Shown: piece after piece, positions 38,813 to 46,326 of the stretch
How the letters are laid out: the number at the start of each line of letters is the position of its first letter
Position numbering within the stretch: the stretch's first letter is position 1
NCBI GenBank assembly: GCA_022758925.1
Contig: JAEMQF010000267.1
Coordinates: 1-50,142 of the forward strand
DNA: 50,142 bases
Reading direction: 5' to 3'
Origin: Burkholderiales bacterium
Lineage (GTDB): Bacteria; Pseudomonadota; Gammaproteobacteria; Burkholderiales; Burkholderiaceae_C
Program-made: the position numbers and the translations under genes
Notes under the pieces: model-generated
Told to the model about the DNA's origin: nothing
Databases searched by the model: none
The model's input: the letters and a program-made list of their open reading frames with translations, nothing else

Positions 38813-40795
38813 TCAGGGAAAGAAGATATTCGTTATCTTCTTGGGGGTGGTCACAACCAGTTTGAACCTGACAGCTGCCGGCGTAGCACAGTTCGAGAAC
38901 GTGACGGAATGGTCGGTTCCACCCGGTCTGGCAGTGTTCGGGACCTTGTCGCCATCGAGTCCAAATGCTTCAAAAGTGGCGTCAGCCGATGCGGGCGCGC
39001 CAGGCCCTCCGCCCAACACCGAAGTTACCGCAAGGGTCGCACCTTCGGGCAGGGGATTGCCGTTGAGATCCTGCAGCGTAAACGCCATCGAACAGCGATT
39101 GGGGCCTGACGTTGCCATACTCGTCGCGTTCGCCACGAAAGCATCGGACTCAGAAAAAACAATCACCGCCTGAGCACGAACCAGCGCTGTTCCCCACCCA
39201 CCATCGCAGGTCGCAGGAACTGAAATGGATCCCGCAGGGCAGGCTGCCGTACCCGCCGCTGTACCGACGGTGACGTCGATGCCCGGATCGAAGACTCCGT
39301 TCTCGTTCTTGTCCAGAAAGGGCTGGCCCAGATCCTCGAAAACTTCAAGTGCGTCGTAGATGTTGTTCGTAGGCGTTCCGGCGTCGGTAAAGTTTTCCTC
39401 TCCCTGGGCCCAGGCGAGCACGGTGAGCCGACCATCGGCGGGGCGAGGTGATTGGCTGGACAGGGTGACCGAGCACGCGGACGTGTTGTTCGATGCAGCC
39501 CCTAGCGTGCTGCACGAGCCCACCACCTGTCCACCTTCAGTCACGAAGTTCACTGTTGTTCCGTCAGGAACCGGGTTTCCCAGGCGGTCGGCAATGCGAA
39601 GCGTGATGGTCGTCTCGATCCCGTCATGCGACCACGCTTCGATGTTGAACTTCGACACACTCAGCGAGAACGCGCGCTGAACCGGCAAACCCGAAGCAAT
39701 CGCCAGACTGTTTGAAACGTTGCTGATGGCGGTATTGCTGTCAAGCGTCGCCTTGACTTGAACCGGCCCGGGCTGCGGCCCCGCATTGACGGCGACATCG
39801 ACGGTGCCATCGGCATTCGTCGGCTGATTCAGCGCCGTGGTGCCAGCAGCGGAGCCCAAGTACGCTCCTGCGGGTCTCAGGGTCATGTTCAACGTGATGT
39901 TCGCACCCTGAACCGGATTGTTGTTGCTGTCGACAAGTTTGAACTTCAACAATGCCTGGCTTACACCTGGCGATCCGCTCAAGTAGATGCGGCTCGGCGT
40001 GGCCGAGACAAATACGATGTTCGCCGCAATCGGCCCTTGCGTGCTGACCGTGGTCGTCACCGTCGAAGTGCCCGCATTCGCAGTCAAGGTCTGGGTTCCG
40101 GAGCACGCCGCCGTACCGGCCTGGTTACGGTACGCGCTACGCGCTATTCCCACCGAGTCAGTGAGCGCAGTCGGCGGATCGAAAGTCCCGCATGAGGTTG
40201 AAAAAACGACCGGAAACTGCACCGCCGGAGTCGTGCCCCCAAGCGTCGCGGCCACGGACACCTGAATCGTTTGATAGGCCGGAACAGAGTTCGCGGACGA
40301 CGTGAGGGTCGACAACGAAGCCGTCGCAGCACCAAGCCCGACTGCGATGCTCGCCTGCACCGAAGTACCGGCAACGCTGCTCGCGGCGTTGATCAGTGTT
40401 GCACCAGAGGCAAATGGATCCGTTGGCCGCACCTGCACTCGACCGATTCCTGATGCGTCCGTGATCACCTGGCCAGTCGCAGGGGTCAATGTCAGCCCGG
40501 TGCTCGCAACCGCGACAAGGACGTTCGGGACAGGTTGGCCAGCAGCGTCCAAGACCCGCGCTACAGCGACAGCATTTTGGGTGCCGGTCAATGCTGGCGC
40601 CGGCAGCGGAACTCCGGTAATGTCCTCAAGCGTTAGAACCAGGCTTGGCGCGGCGGTGGTCCCACCACCGCCCGAGCTGCCCCCACCCGTCGGGGCCGCC
40701 GCTTTGAAATAGGGCCCCGTGCCACTACCACCACCGCAAGCCACAACAATCGAACCGGCCAAGAACAGCAAGGCCGCAACTTTCAACGTCTTCAT
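38813..40795 (-). CDS. Ig-like (Big_1-type) surface lipoprotein in the pil-aro operon
   Basis: 660 residues from ATG 40795, chosen for GGGAG 8-13 bases upstream. The signal peptide ends in lipobox VVAC; Cys20 would be acylated. A Gly/Ser linker (21-48) follows, then about five Ig-like repeats with the invasin-type 'D..G.PVP...V...' turn: GQPVP 86-90, a second repeat at about 175-255, NNPVQG 292-297, GNPVP 406-410 and GNPLP 579-583. Several repeats carry a Cys pair (202/231, 428/441, 519/530, 568/636). LDKNENGVFDPGID (494-507) looks like a calcium loop. There is no passenger enzyme or barrel. It lies between pilQ (45 bases) and aroK (12 bases). The function is unknown; pilus or secretin association is inferred from position only. 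Confidence 0.85.
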   Translation of the reverse strand: MKTLKVAALLFLAGSIVVACGGGSGTGPYFKAAAPTGGGSSGGGGTTAAPSLVLTLEDITGVPLPAPALTGTQNAVAVARVLDAAGQPVPNVLVAVASTGLTLTPATGQVITDASGIGRVQVRPTDPFASGATLINAASSVAGTSVQASIAVGLGAATASLSTLTSSANSVPAYQTIQVSVAATLGGTTPAVQFPVVFSTSCGTFDPPTALTDSVGIARSAYRNQAGTAACSGTQTLTANAGTSTVTTTVSTQGPIAANIVFVSATPSRIYLSGSPGVSQALLKFKLVDSNNNPVQGANITLNMTLRPAGAYLGSAAGTTALNQPTNADGTVDVAVNAGPQPGPVQVKATLDSNTAISNVSNSLAIASGLPVQRAFSLSVSKFNIEAWSHDGIETTITLRIADRLGNPVPDGTTVNFVTEGGQVVGSCSTLGAASNNTSACSVTLSSQSPRPADGRLTVLAWAQGEENFTDAGTPTNNIYDALEVFEDLGQPFLDKNENGVFDPGIDVTVGTAAGTAACPAGSISVPATCDGGWGTALVRAQAVIVFSESDAFVANATSMATSGPNRCSMAFTLQDLNGNPLPEGATLAVTSVLGGGPGAPASADATFEAFGLDGDKVPNTARPGGTDHSVTFSNCATPAAVRFKLVVTTPKKITNIFFP

Positions 40796-40840
40796 AACAC
40801 CCACTCCCTGAGTATCAATCGTCTGATTTCGAGCAAGTGC

Positions 40841-42988
40841 TCAACGCGCGCCGGACTTTTCGGCGATGACCTTCGGCGTCAGGAAAATCAGTAACTCGGT
40901 CTTGCTGGTGGACTTCGTGCGAGTCCTGAATAAGTAGCCAAGCAATGGGAAATCGCCAAGGAACGGTACCTTGGTCACGTCTTCGCGTTCTCGTTGTTCG
41001 AAGATGCCGCCGATCACCACCGTGCCGCCATTCTCGACAAGCACTTGGGTCTTGACGTGCTTGGTATCGATCGCGAAGCCCGACGCAGTAACCCGGCCGA
41101 CGCTGTCCTTCGTGACGTCGACATCGAGGATGACATTGCCTTCAGGGGTAATCTGCGGCGTTACTTCGAGTTTCAGGTTGGCCTTTCGAAATTGCAGCGC
41201 TGTAGCACCACTCGACGTCGCCGTCTGGTAGGGCAACTCTTCACCCTGTTCGATCAATGCCTTCACCTGGTCCGCGGTGATGACGCGTGGGCTCGATACG
41301 ATCTTCCCTTTGCCGTCGGCTTCCAATGCCGAGATTTCAAGGTTGATAAAGCGGTTGGCAGCGGAGGTGAAAAGCGACAGCGCAAAAGTAGCAGGGTTGA
41401 AGTTGTTGATCCCGGTGGCCGGCAAGGTGACAAACTGGGTGTCGGTGAACGACGCTGTCGCTCCCGGCTGCAGCGTTTGGGCACCCACGGCGTTTATATT
41501 GCCGGTGCCGGTGACGCGCACGCCGGTCGGAAAGCCGTAGCCCGGCGGGCCCTGGCCATTGACGCCGGTGTAGTCAGCGGCCCCAAGCTTGACACCCAGT
41601 GATTGGCCCCAGGAATCGGAGGCCTCGATGATGCGGGCCTCGATCAACACCTGGCGAACCGAAACATCGATCTTGGCAATCAAGGCCTGAACTTCTTCCA
41701 GCTTCGCCTGAACATCAGTGACGAACAATTGGTTGGTGCGGGGCTCGGACAGCACGCTTCCCCGATTCGACAACAGGCGAGGTGAACCGACGCCCGCGCC
41801 GCCACCGGTCAAGGCTTTGGCGACTTCATCGGCCTTGATGTAGTTCAGCTGGAACGACTGCGTGCGCACCGGCTCAAGCGCCGTGTTTTGGGCGCGCGCT
41901 TCGAGGTCGAGCTTTTCCTTGGCCGCCAGCTCGTCCTTCGGTGCGATCAGAATCACATTGCCGGACCTGCGCTGGCCCAGCGCTTTCGCCTGAAGGATGA
42001 TGTCCAGTGCGTGATCCCACGGCACGTCCTTCAAGCGCAGCGTCACATTGCCGACGACGGTATCGCTCACCACGATGTTGAAATTGGTGAAATCGGCGAT
42101 CACCTGCAGCAGCGCGCGGACTTCGATGTTCTGGAAGTTCAGCGAAAGCTTTTCGCCGACGTAGACAGTCCCCTGCGCGGGCTTGTTCGCTTCGACCTTG
42201 CGGCTGCGAACCTCCAGCACGAACTGGTTGTCGCTCTGGTAGGCGCTGTGCTCCCAGAGCCCCTTGGGCTCCACCACCATGCGCACGCGATCCCCACTCT
42301 GAGAGCTGGTGACGAACTGGACCGGCGTGCCGAAGTCGGACACGTCGAGCCGCCGCTTCATGGCCTCGGGCAGCGTGGATCTGAGGAACTCGACAACCAG
42401 CGTCTGCCCCTGCTGCCGGATATCGACGCCGACCTGAGTGCTCGGAAGTTCGACGACAACGCGGCCCGCGCCGTCGGCGCCGCGTCTGAAATCGATCTCC
42501 TTCAGCGTCTGCGCACTCGTATTCAGCGGTTCTGCGAATCGCGTTGGAGCATCCGGCCCGGCAGCGGCGGCGGCGGCCGGCGCGGGCGCCGCGTCGAGCA
42601 CGAGCAACAGCGCTTTGCCTTCAAGCTGGGCTTTGTAGTTCGAAGCCTTGCGCAGATTGAGGACCAGACGCGTTCTTGCACCGGCCTGCGCCACGTTCAC
42701 GGAGCGCAGGTTGCCTTGATTGATTTCGACGCTGGATCGACCCAGCGCATTGCTCACGCCCGGAAGGTCGATCGCGATGCGTGGCGGCACCTGAATCGTG
42801 AACCCGGCAGGGACGGCGGCAAGCGGCTCGGAGAATTCGATCCGAACCACTTCGGTCCCCGCCTGTTGCGTGGTGTTGATGGACTGAATCGCGTTCTGCG
42901 CCGCCACGGGCAGGCCGACAAGCAGGGCCAGCGCCAATGCGCATGGCCGCCACCTGACAAGCATCGAAGCCATTCCTTTGCCGGTCAC
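40841..42988 (-). CDS. pilQ: Type IV pilus secretin PilQ
   Basis: 715 residues from a GTG at 42988, favoured because AGGAG lies 8 bases upstream and the GTGA overlaps the pilP stop; an ATG at 42973 is the alternative. Forms the outer-membrane gate for the pilus. Order: signal peptide ending LPVAAQ; two AMIN domains (about 35-135 and 165-265) that bind peptidoglycan; secretin/TonB short N domain (LSLNFQNIEVRALLQVIADF); N1 domain (SFQLNYIKADEVAKALTGGG); and the secretin core with VRQVLIEARIIEASDSWGQS, GKGKIVSSPRVITADQVKAL, VENGGTVVIGGIFEQRERED and VPFLGDFPLLGYLFRTRTK. It is the last of pilMNOPQ. Confidence 0.97.
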   Translation of the reverse strand: MTGKGMASMLVRWRPCALALALLVGLPVAAQNAIQSINTTQQAGTEVVRIEFSEPLAAVPAGFTIQVPPRIAIDLPGVSNALGRSSVEINQGNLRSVNVAQAGARTRLVLNLRKASNYKAQLEGKALLLVLDAAPAPAAAAAAGPDAPTRFAEPLNTSAQTLKEIDFRRGADGAGRVVVELPSTQVGVDIRQQGQTLVVEFLRSTLPEAMKRRLDVSDFGTPVQFVTSSQSGDRVRMVVEPKGLWEHSAYQSDNQFVLEVRSRKVEANKPAQGTVYVGEKLSLNFQNIEVRALLQVIADFTNFNIVVSDTVVGNVTLRLKDVPWDHALDIILQAKALGQRRSGNVILIAPKDELAAKEKLDLEARAQNTALEPVRTQSFQLNYIKADEVAKALTGGGAGVGSPRLLSNRGSVLSEPRTNQLFVTDVQAKLEEVQALIAKIDVSVRQVLIEARIIEASDSWGQSLGVKLGAADYTGVNGQGPPGYGFPTGVRVTGTGNINAVGAQTLQPGATASFTDTQFVTLPATGINNFNPATFALSLFTSAANRFINLEISALEADGKGKIVSSPRVITADQVKALIEQGEELPYQTATSSGATALQFRKANLKLEVTPQITPEGNVILDVDVTKDSVGRVTASGFAIDTKHVKTQVLVENGGTVVIGGIFEQREREDVTKVPFLGDFPLLGYLFRTRTKSTSKTELLIFLTPKVIAEKSGAR

Positions 42989-43530
42989 CGCGTCTTCTCC
43001 TGAAGCTGCAGGGCGCTGATTCGCTCAACCCACTCCCCCGAAGCGTCCTGAACGATCTCTCGCAACGACACGTCGGTTTCGGAGATCTTGGTGATCTTCC
43101 CGTAGTTCTGACCCAGATAGTCGCCTTGTTTGACTTGGTACAGCAAGTTGTCGACCTTGAGCAACGCGTATTGCCGGCCGGTGCGCACGACACTGCCGAC
43201 CATTGTCATGCTATCCAGGGGGTAGGCCTCAAGCGGCTCTCGGCGTCGATTGATTTCCGACGCAAGAAGGGAGTTCGGCTGCAGCGAGTCGAGCTTCAGC
43301 GCGACGCTCAGTTTTTGTGTGCTGAACGGCTCAACACTCGTCAACGCAAGATAGGCCTGAGGATTAAACCTCTTCGGCGAAGAAAGCGGGGCAACGTTGG
43401 GTTTGACTTCGCGCCGTTGTTGGTCGAGCCATTGCGTGAGCTCCGGCTGCTCGCCGCTGCAGCCCACAACGACCAGCACTGCACCACAGAGCAACGCCCC
43501 CTGCCTCGCGCCGATCAAGGTGGGTCTCAT
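42985..43530 (-). CDS. pilP: Pilus assembly lipoprotein PilP
   Basis: 181 residues from ATG 43530, overlapping the pilO stop by 4 bases. Inner-membrane lipoprotein with lipobox VVGC (Cys24). It links the PilNO complex to PilQ. The C-terminal HR-type beta domain is clear: EAYPLDSMTMVGSVVRTGRQ, YALLKVDNLLYQVKQGDYLG and NYGKITKISETDVSLREIV. The N-terminal half is proline-rich and probably extended. The longer open frame to 44133 is antisense-like and not coding. Confidence 0.95.
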   Translation of the reverse strand: MRPTLIGARQGALLCGAVLVVVGCSGEQPELTQWLDQQRREVKPNVAPLSSPKRFNPQAYLALTSVEPFSTQKLSVALKLDSLQPNSLLASEINRRREPLEAYPLDSMTMVGSVVRTGRQYALLKVDNLLYQVKQGDYLGQNYGKITKISETDVSLREIVQDASGEWVERISALQLQEKTR

Positions 43531-44276
43531 TTTTTCGCCCCGGCCTTGTTGCGCGCCGCCGTCGCGCGCTTGACCTCTTCGATCTCGGTGGTATCGAGGT
43601 AGCGGTAGGTCCGCGCCGTCGCCTCCATCGCCAATGTGCCTGAAGCCAACGCGGCTGCGTCGCGCAGGCCGACGATGCTCAGGTTGTGCAGCGTCACGAT
43701 GCGCGACAGGTTCGCGATATCGGCGACGAACGCCCCCAGATCGTGGTACCTGCCGGAGACTCGGATCGCGATCGGCAACTCGGCGTAGTAGTCCTTCACG
43801 ACCACTTGCCCCGGCCGAAACAGCTCGAACTGCAGACCTCGCCCAAGCCCGGCCTGGTTGATGTCGGACAGCAAAGCGTCCATCTCGGCCTTGCCGGGCA
43901 ACTGCTTTTCGAGTTGCGTCACATACTCTTCGACCTGGAGTTTTTGCTTGCGCAGCTCGTTCAGATTGACCGCCTGGGCGAGCTTGGAGCGGTAGTCGGC
44001 TTTGAGCACCGGCTCCTTGTTGCGCTCGGCTTCGAGCTCGGTTTGAGCCCCGGACAACAAGAACCACCAGCCCGCCCCAAGCATCGCAGCCGCGGCCAGA
44101 ACCCAGGCCGCGACCTTGGGCAGCAAGGGCCATTGCCCGGGCTCACGGGGGTTGAGGCCTTGGAATTGCGAAATTGCGTTCTGGAGAACGGCGCGCAAGT
44201 CGACCTTGTTCGCCTTCGCTTCGGCCGCCTTCGCTTCGGTCCCCTTCGCTTCGGTCGCCTTCGCTTCGGTCGCCAT
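43527..44276 (-). CDS. pilO: Pilus alignment protein PilO
   Basis: 249 residues. Bitopic inner-membrane protein pairing with PilN. The cytoplasmic N terminus begins with a TEAKATEAKGTEAKAAEAKA repeat (residues 3-22), then QFQGLNPREPGQWPLLPKV, one membrane helix (VAAWVLAAAAMLGAGWWFLL), a coiled coil (EAERNKEPVLKADYRSKLAQ onward) and the ferredoxin-like periplasmic domain (GLGRGLQFELFRPGQVVVKD, YYAELPIAIRVSGRYHDLGA). The Ala/Glu/Lys repeat comes from a 15-base tandem repeat and is not part of the usual PilO fold. It starts 6 bases after the pilN stop. Confidence 0.95.
   Translation of the reverse strand: MATEAKATEAKGTEAKAAEAKANKVDLRAVLQNAISQFQGLNPREPGQWPLLPKVAAWVLAAAAMLGAGWWFLLSGAQTELEAERNKEPVLKADYRSKLAQAVNLNELRKQKLQVEEYVTQLEKQLPGKAEMDALLSDINQAGLGRGLQFELFRPGQVVVKDYYAELPIAIRVSGRYHDLGAFVADIANLSRIVTLHNLSIVGLRDAAALASGTLAMEATARTYRYLDTTEIEEVKRATAARNKAGAKK
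44211..44270. repeat. 15-bp tandem repeat (4 units) inside pilO
   Basis: Four consecutive 15-base units of the form CGCCTTCGCTTCGGT, differing at one or two positions, fill 44211-44270. On the coding (minus) strand each unit gives five residues (TEAKA, TEAKG, TEAKA/AEAKA). The unit length is a multiple of three, so gain or loss of copies would keep the pilO frame. Confidence 0.9.
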
Positions 44277-44282
44277 CGCCGG

Positions 44283-44909
44283 TCAAGCCTTCTTTTGTGC
44301 CGGGGCACTTGCCGCCGAAGCCGGCGCAGCAGCCGCGGCGGCCTTGTCTTGTGGCTGACTCACGTTCAACCGCATCGTGAAGTCGAACATCCGTTTCTGG
44401 TCTCGGTTGGCAGCCTGCAAGCTGACTGCCTTGCTTTCAACCAATTCCGGCCGAACCAGCCACTCAGAAGTGTTTGCGGTGTTGCGCAGGAACTCGGAGA
44501 TCCGTTCCTGTGTTTGGGCAATGCCGTTCACGTTGAGAATGCGCCCGTCCTGTTTGACCGTCATGAGGTAGATCCCTTCGGGGGTCTGCGTCGCGAGTTC
44601 ATTCAGCAGGTGCACTGGCAAGTTGCGGTCGGACTGGAGGTCCTCGACGGCCCTTTGGCGCGCGATCAAGGACTCGATCTCCCCTTTCAGCGTCACGATG
44701 TCCTTGATCTGGATCTCGAGCTTCTTGATTTCGGTGGTCAAGAACTTGTTGCGGTCCTGCTGCGCCGCCGTCAGCTGCGCCAACGCGCCATACGCCAGGC
44801 CCACCCCAACCAGGCCGGTGACGGCAGAAGCGCCAAGCCCGACAAAGAAGGCAATTCTCCGGCGTTTGCGCTTCTCTTCGCGGTGTGGCAGCAGGTTGAT
44901 CAGAATCAC
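44283..44909 (-). CDS. pilN: Pilus alignment protein PilN
   Basis: 208 residues from a GTG at 44909 (GTGA overlap with the pilM stop; GGAGG upstream). It begins MILINLLPHREEKRKRRRIA, the conserved cytoplasmic INLLPxR motif that docks into PilM. One membrane helix (FFVGLGASAVTGLVGVGLAY), a coiled coil (FLTTEIKKLEIQIKDIVTLK) and the periplasmic ferredoxin-like domain (LLNELATQTPEGIYLMTVKQ, LNVNGIAQTQERISEFLRNT) follow. The tail is Ala/Pro/Lys-rich. Confidence 0.95.
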   Translation of the reverse strand: MILINLLPHREEKRKRRRIAFFVGLGASAVTGLVGVGLAYGALAQLTAAQQDRNKFLTTEIKKLEIQIKDIVTLKGEIESLIARQRAVEDLQSDRNLPVHLLNELATQTPEGIYLMTVKQDGRILNVNGIAQTQERISEFLRNTANTSEWLVRPELVESKAVSLQAANRDQKRMFDFTMRLNVSQPQDKAAAAAAPASAASAPAQKKA

Positions 44910-45985
44910 TGCAGGAACCTCCGCATCGCGAGTCCGCACGCCGTGAGATAGGACGGCGCCTCACGCCGCAATTTGCTCTCGCGAACCGCAGAGCCGAGTC
45001 TCATGTTCTCGAAGGGATTGACGACCATCGACGCAAACCCCGTCAATTCCGTGACCCGCTCCTTCAGGCCCGGCAGCGAGGCCGTGCCGCCGGCCAGCAT
45101 CACATAGTGAACCTTGTGGTTCGGTGTGCTGGTAAAGAAGTATTGCAGCGCGCGGCCGATTTCTTGCGACAGGTTGTCGACGAATGGCGCAAGCAAGGTG
45201 GTTTCGTAGTCCTCGGGCAGATCGCCGGCAAGCTTCTTCTGCTCGGCCTCTTCGTAGGAGAACCCGTACTGGCGCGAAATCAACTGCGTGAGTTGCGAAC
45301 CGCCGAAAGCCTGGTCGCGGTCGTAGAGCATTTCGTCGTCGCGAAGCACCTTCAGGCTCGCGGTGTCGGCGCCGATCTCGAACAGCGCCACCAGCGCGTC
45401 TTTGCCTTCATTGGGCAGGCCGGCCACCACGCGCCCCATCGCCATGCGCGACGCATGCGATTCGATGTCCAACACAACCGGCTGCAAGCCAGCGGCCTGG
45501 GCCAGGCCTTGGCGGTCCTGCACCCGGTCCTTGCGCGACGCGGCAATCAGCACTTCAACGTCACCCGCCGACGTCGGGCTCGGGCCCAGCACACAAAAAT
45601 CGAGACAGACTTCATCGAGCGAAAACGGAATGTATTGATTGGCCTCGGCCTCGACCTGAATCTCAAGCGCTTCTTCGCTCAGTCCTGCGGGGAGAACGAT
45701 CTTCTTCGTGATGACCGCCGACTGCGGCATGGCCAGCACCACCTGGCGCGTCGTTGTCCCGCTTCTGGCGACGACACGCTTCACGACGTTGGCCACTTCG
45801 TCGAACTTCTCAATCTGGCCTTCGGCAATCCAGCCCTTGGCGAAGCTCTCGGCGCCAAAACGCTCGAGGACATACTCGCCCGAACCCGACTGGCCCAACT
45901 CGACCAACTTGACGCTCGACGAGCTGATATCCAAGCCGATCATTGGCGGAAACTTGCGGCCCAACAACGCGTCAACAAAGCTCAC
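44906..45985 (-). CDS. pilM: Actin-like pilus protein PilM
   Basis: 359 residues from a GTG at 45985. Cytoplasmic actin/FtsA-like ATP-binding protein that anchors the PilNOP alignment complex. The phosphate-1 segment is PPMIGLDISSSSVKLVELGQ; VVLAMPQSAVITKKIVLPAG and IQVEAEANQYIPFSLDEVCL are PilM-specific. The second phosphate loop is LVALFEIGADTASLKVLRDD, and the adenosine loop is VHYVMLAGGTASLPGLKERV. First gene of pilMNOPQ. GTG starts for pilM, pilN and pilQ suggest translational coupling within the operon. Confidence 0.96.
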   Translation of the reverse strand: MSFVDALLGRKFPPMIGLDISSSSVKLVELGQSGSGEYVLERFGAESFAKGWIAEGQIEKFDEVANVVKRVVARSGTTTRQVVLAMPQSAVITKKIVLPAGLSEEALEIQVEAEANQYIPFSLDEVCLDFCVLGPSPTSAGDVEVLIAASRKDRVQDRQGLAQAAGLQPVVLDIESHASRMAMGRVVAGLPNEGKDALVALFEIGADTASLKVLRDDEMLYDRDQAFGGSQLTQLISRQYGFSYEEAEQKKLAGDLPEDYETTLLAPFVDNLSQEIGRALQYFFTSTPNHKVHYVMLAGGTASLPGLKERVTELTGFASMVVNPFENMRLGSAVRESKLRREAPSYLTACGLAMRRFLQ

Positions 45986-46326
45986 GGTGCCCCTCTAACT
46001 CGCCACTTAAACAGGTGTCGACTGTGAAATATGTCACTTCAATGCTAGCAGTAAAACTTTTGAACAACAAAGCAGATTTCGGCCTGGCCGGGTCCGTGCC
46101 CTCGCAAAACCTCGCACGCGCGATGGCGCGCTGGCGCGGCAGCGTGCCAGCCCTGGCAATTCAGATATCGGCAAGAAGTTCGAGGACTTGAAACCCAGCG
46201 CTGGAAGTTTGGCGCGAGCCGCAACGCATCCCGAGGTCACCGCCGAATCCGACGCAGCCGTCCTGGGGCTTGAGCGCCATTCAAGGCTGCGGTCTTCCTA
46301 TAATGCGCCACCCATCCTGGAGCCTC
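45986..46326. other. Divergent promoter region between pilM and mrcA
   Basis: 341 bases without a gene. Toward mrcA there is a perfect TATAAT (46299-46304) about 22 bases before the chosen ATG; no good -35 is spaced correctly, so an activator or an extended contact may be needed. Toward pilM (minus strand) TTTACT, 16 bases, CATATT around 46024-46052 is a weak candidate. The sequence near 46015-46075 is locally AT-richer than its surroundings, as expected for promoters. A small open frame here has no recognisable features. Confidence 0.5.
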
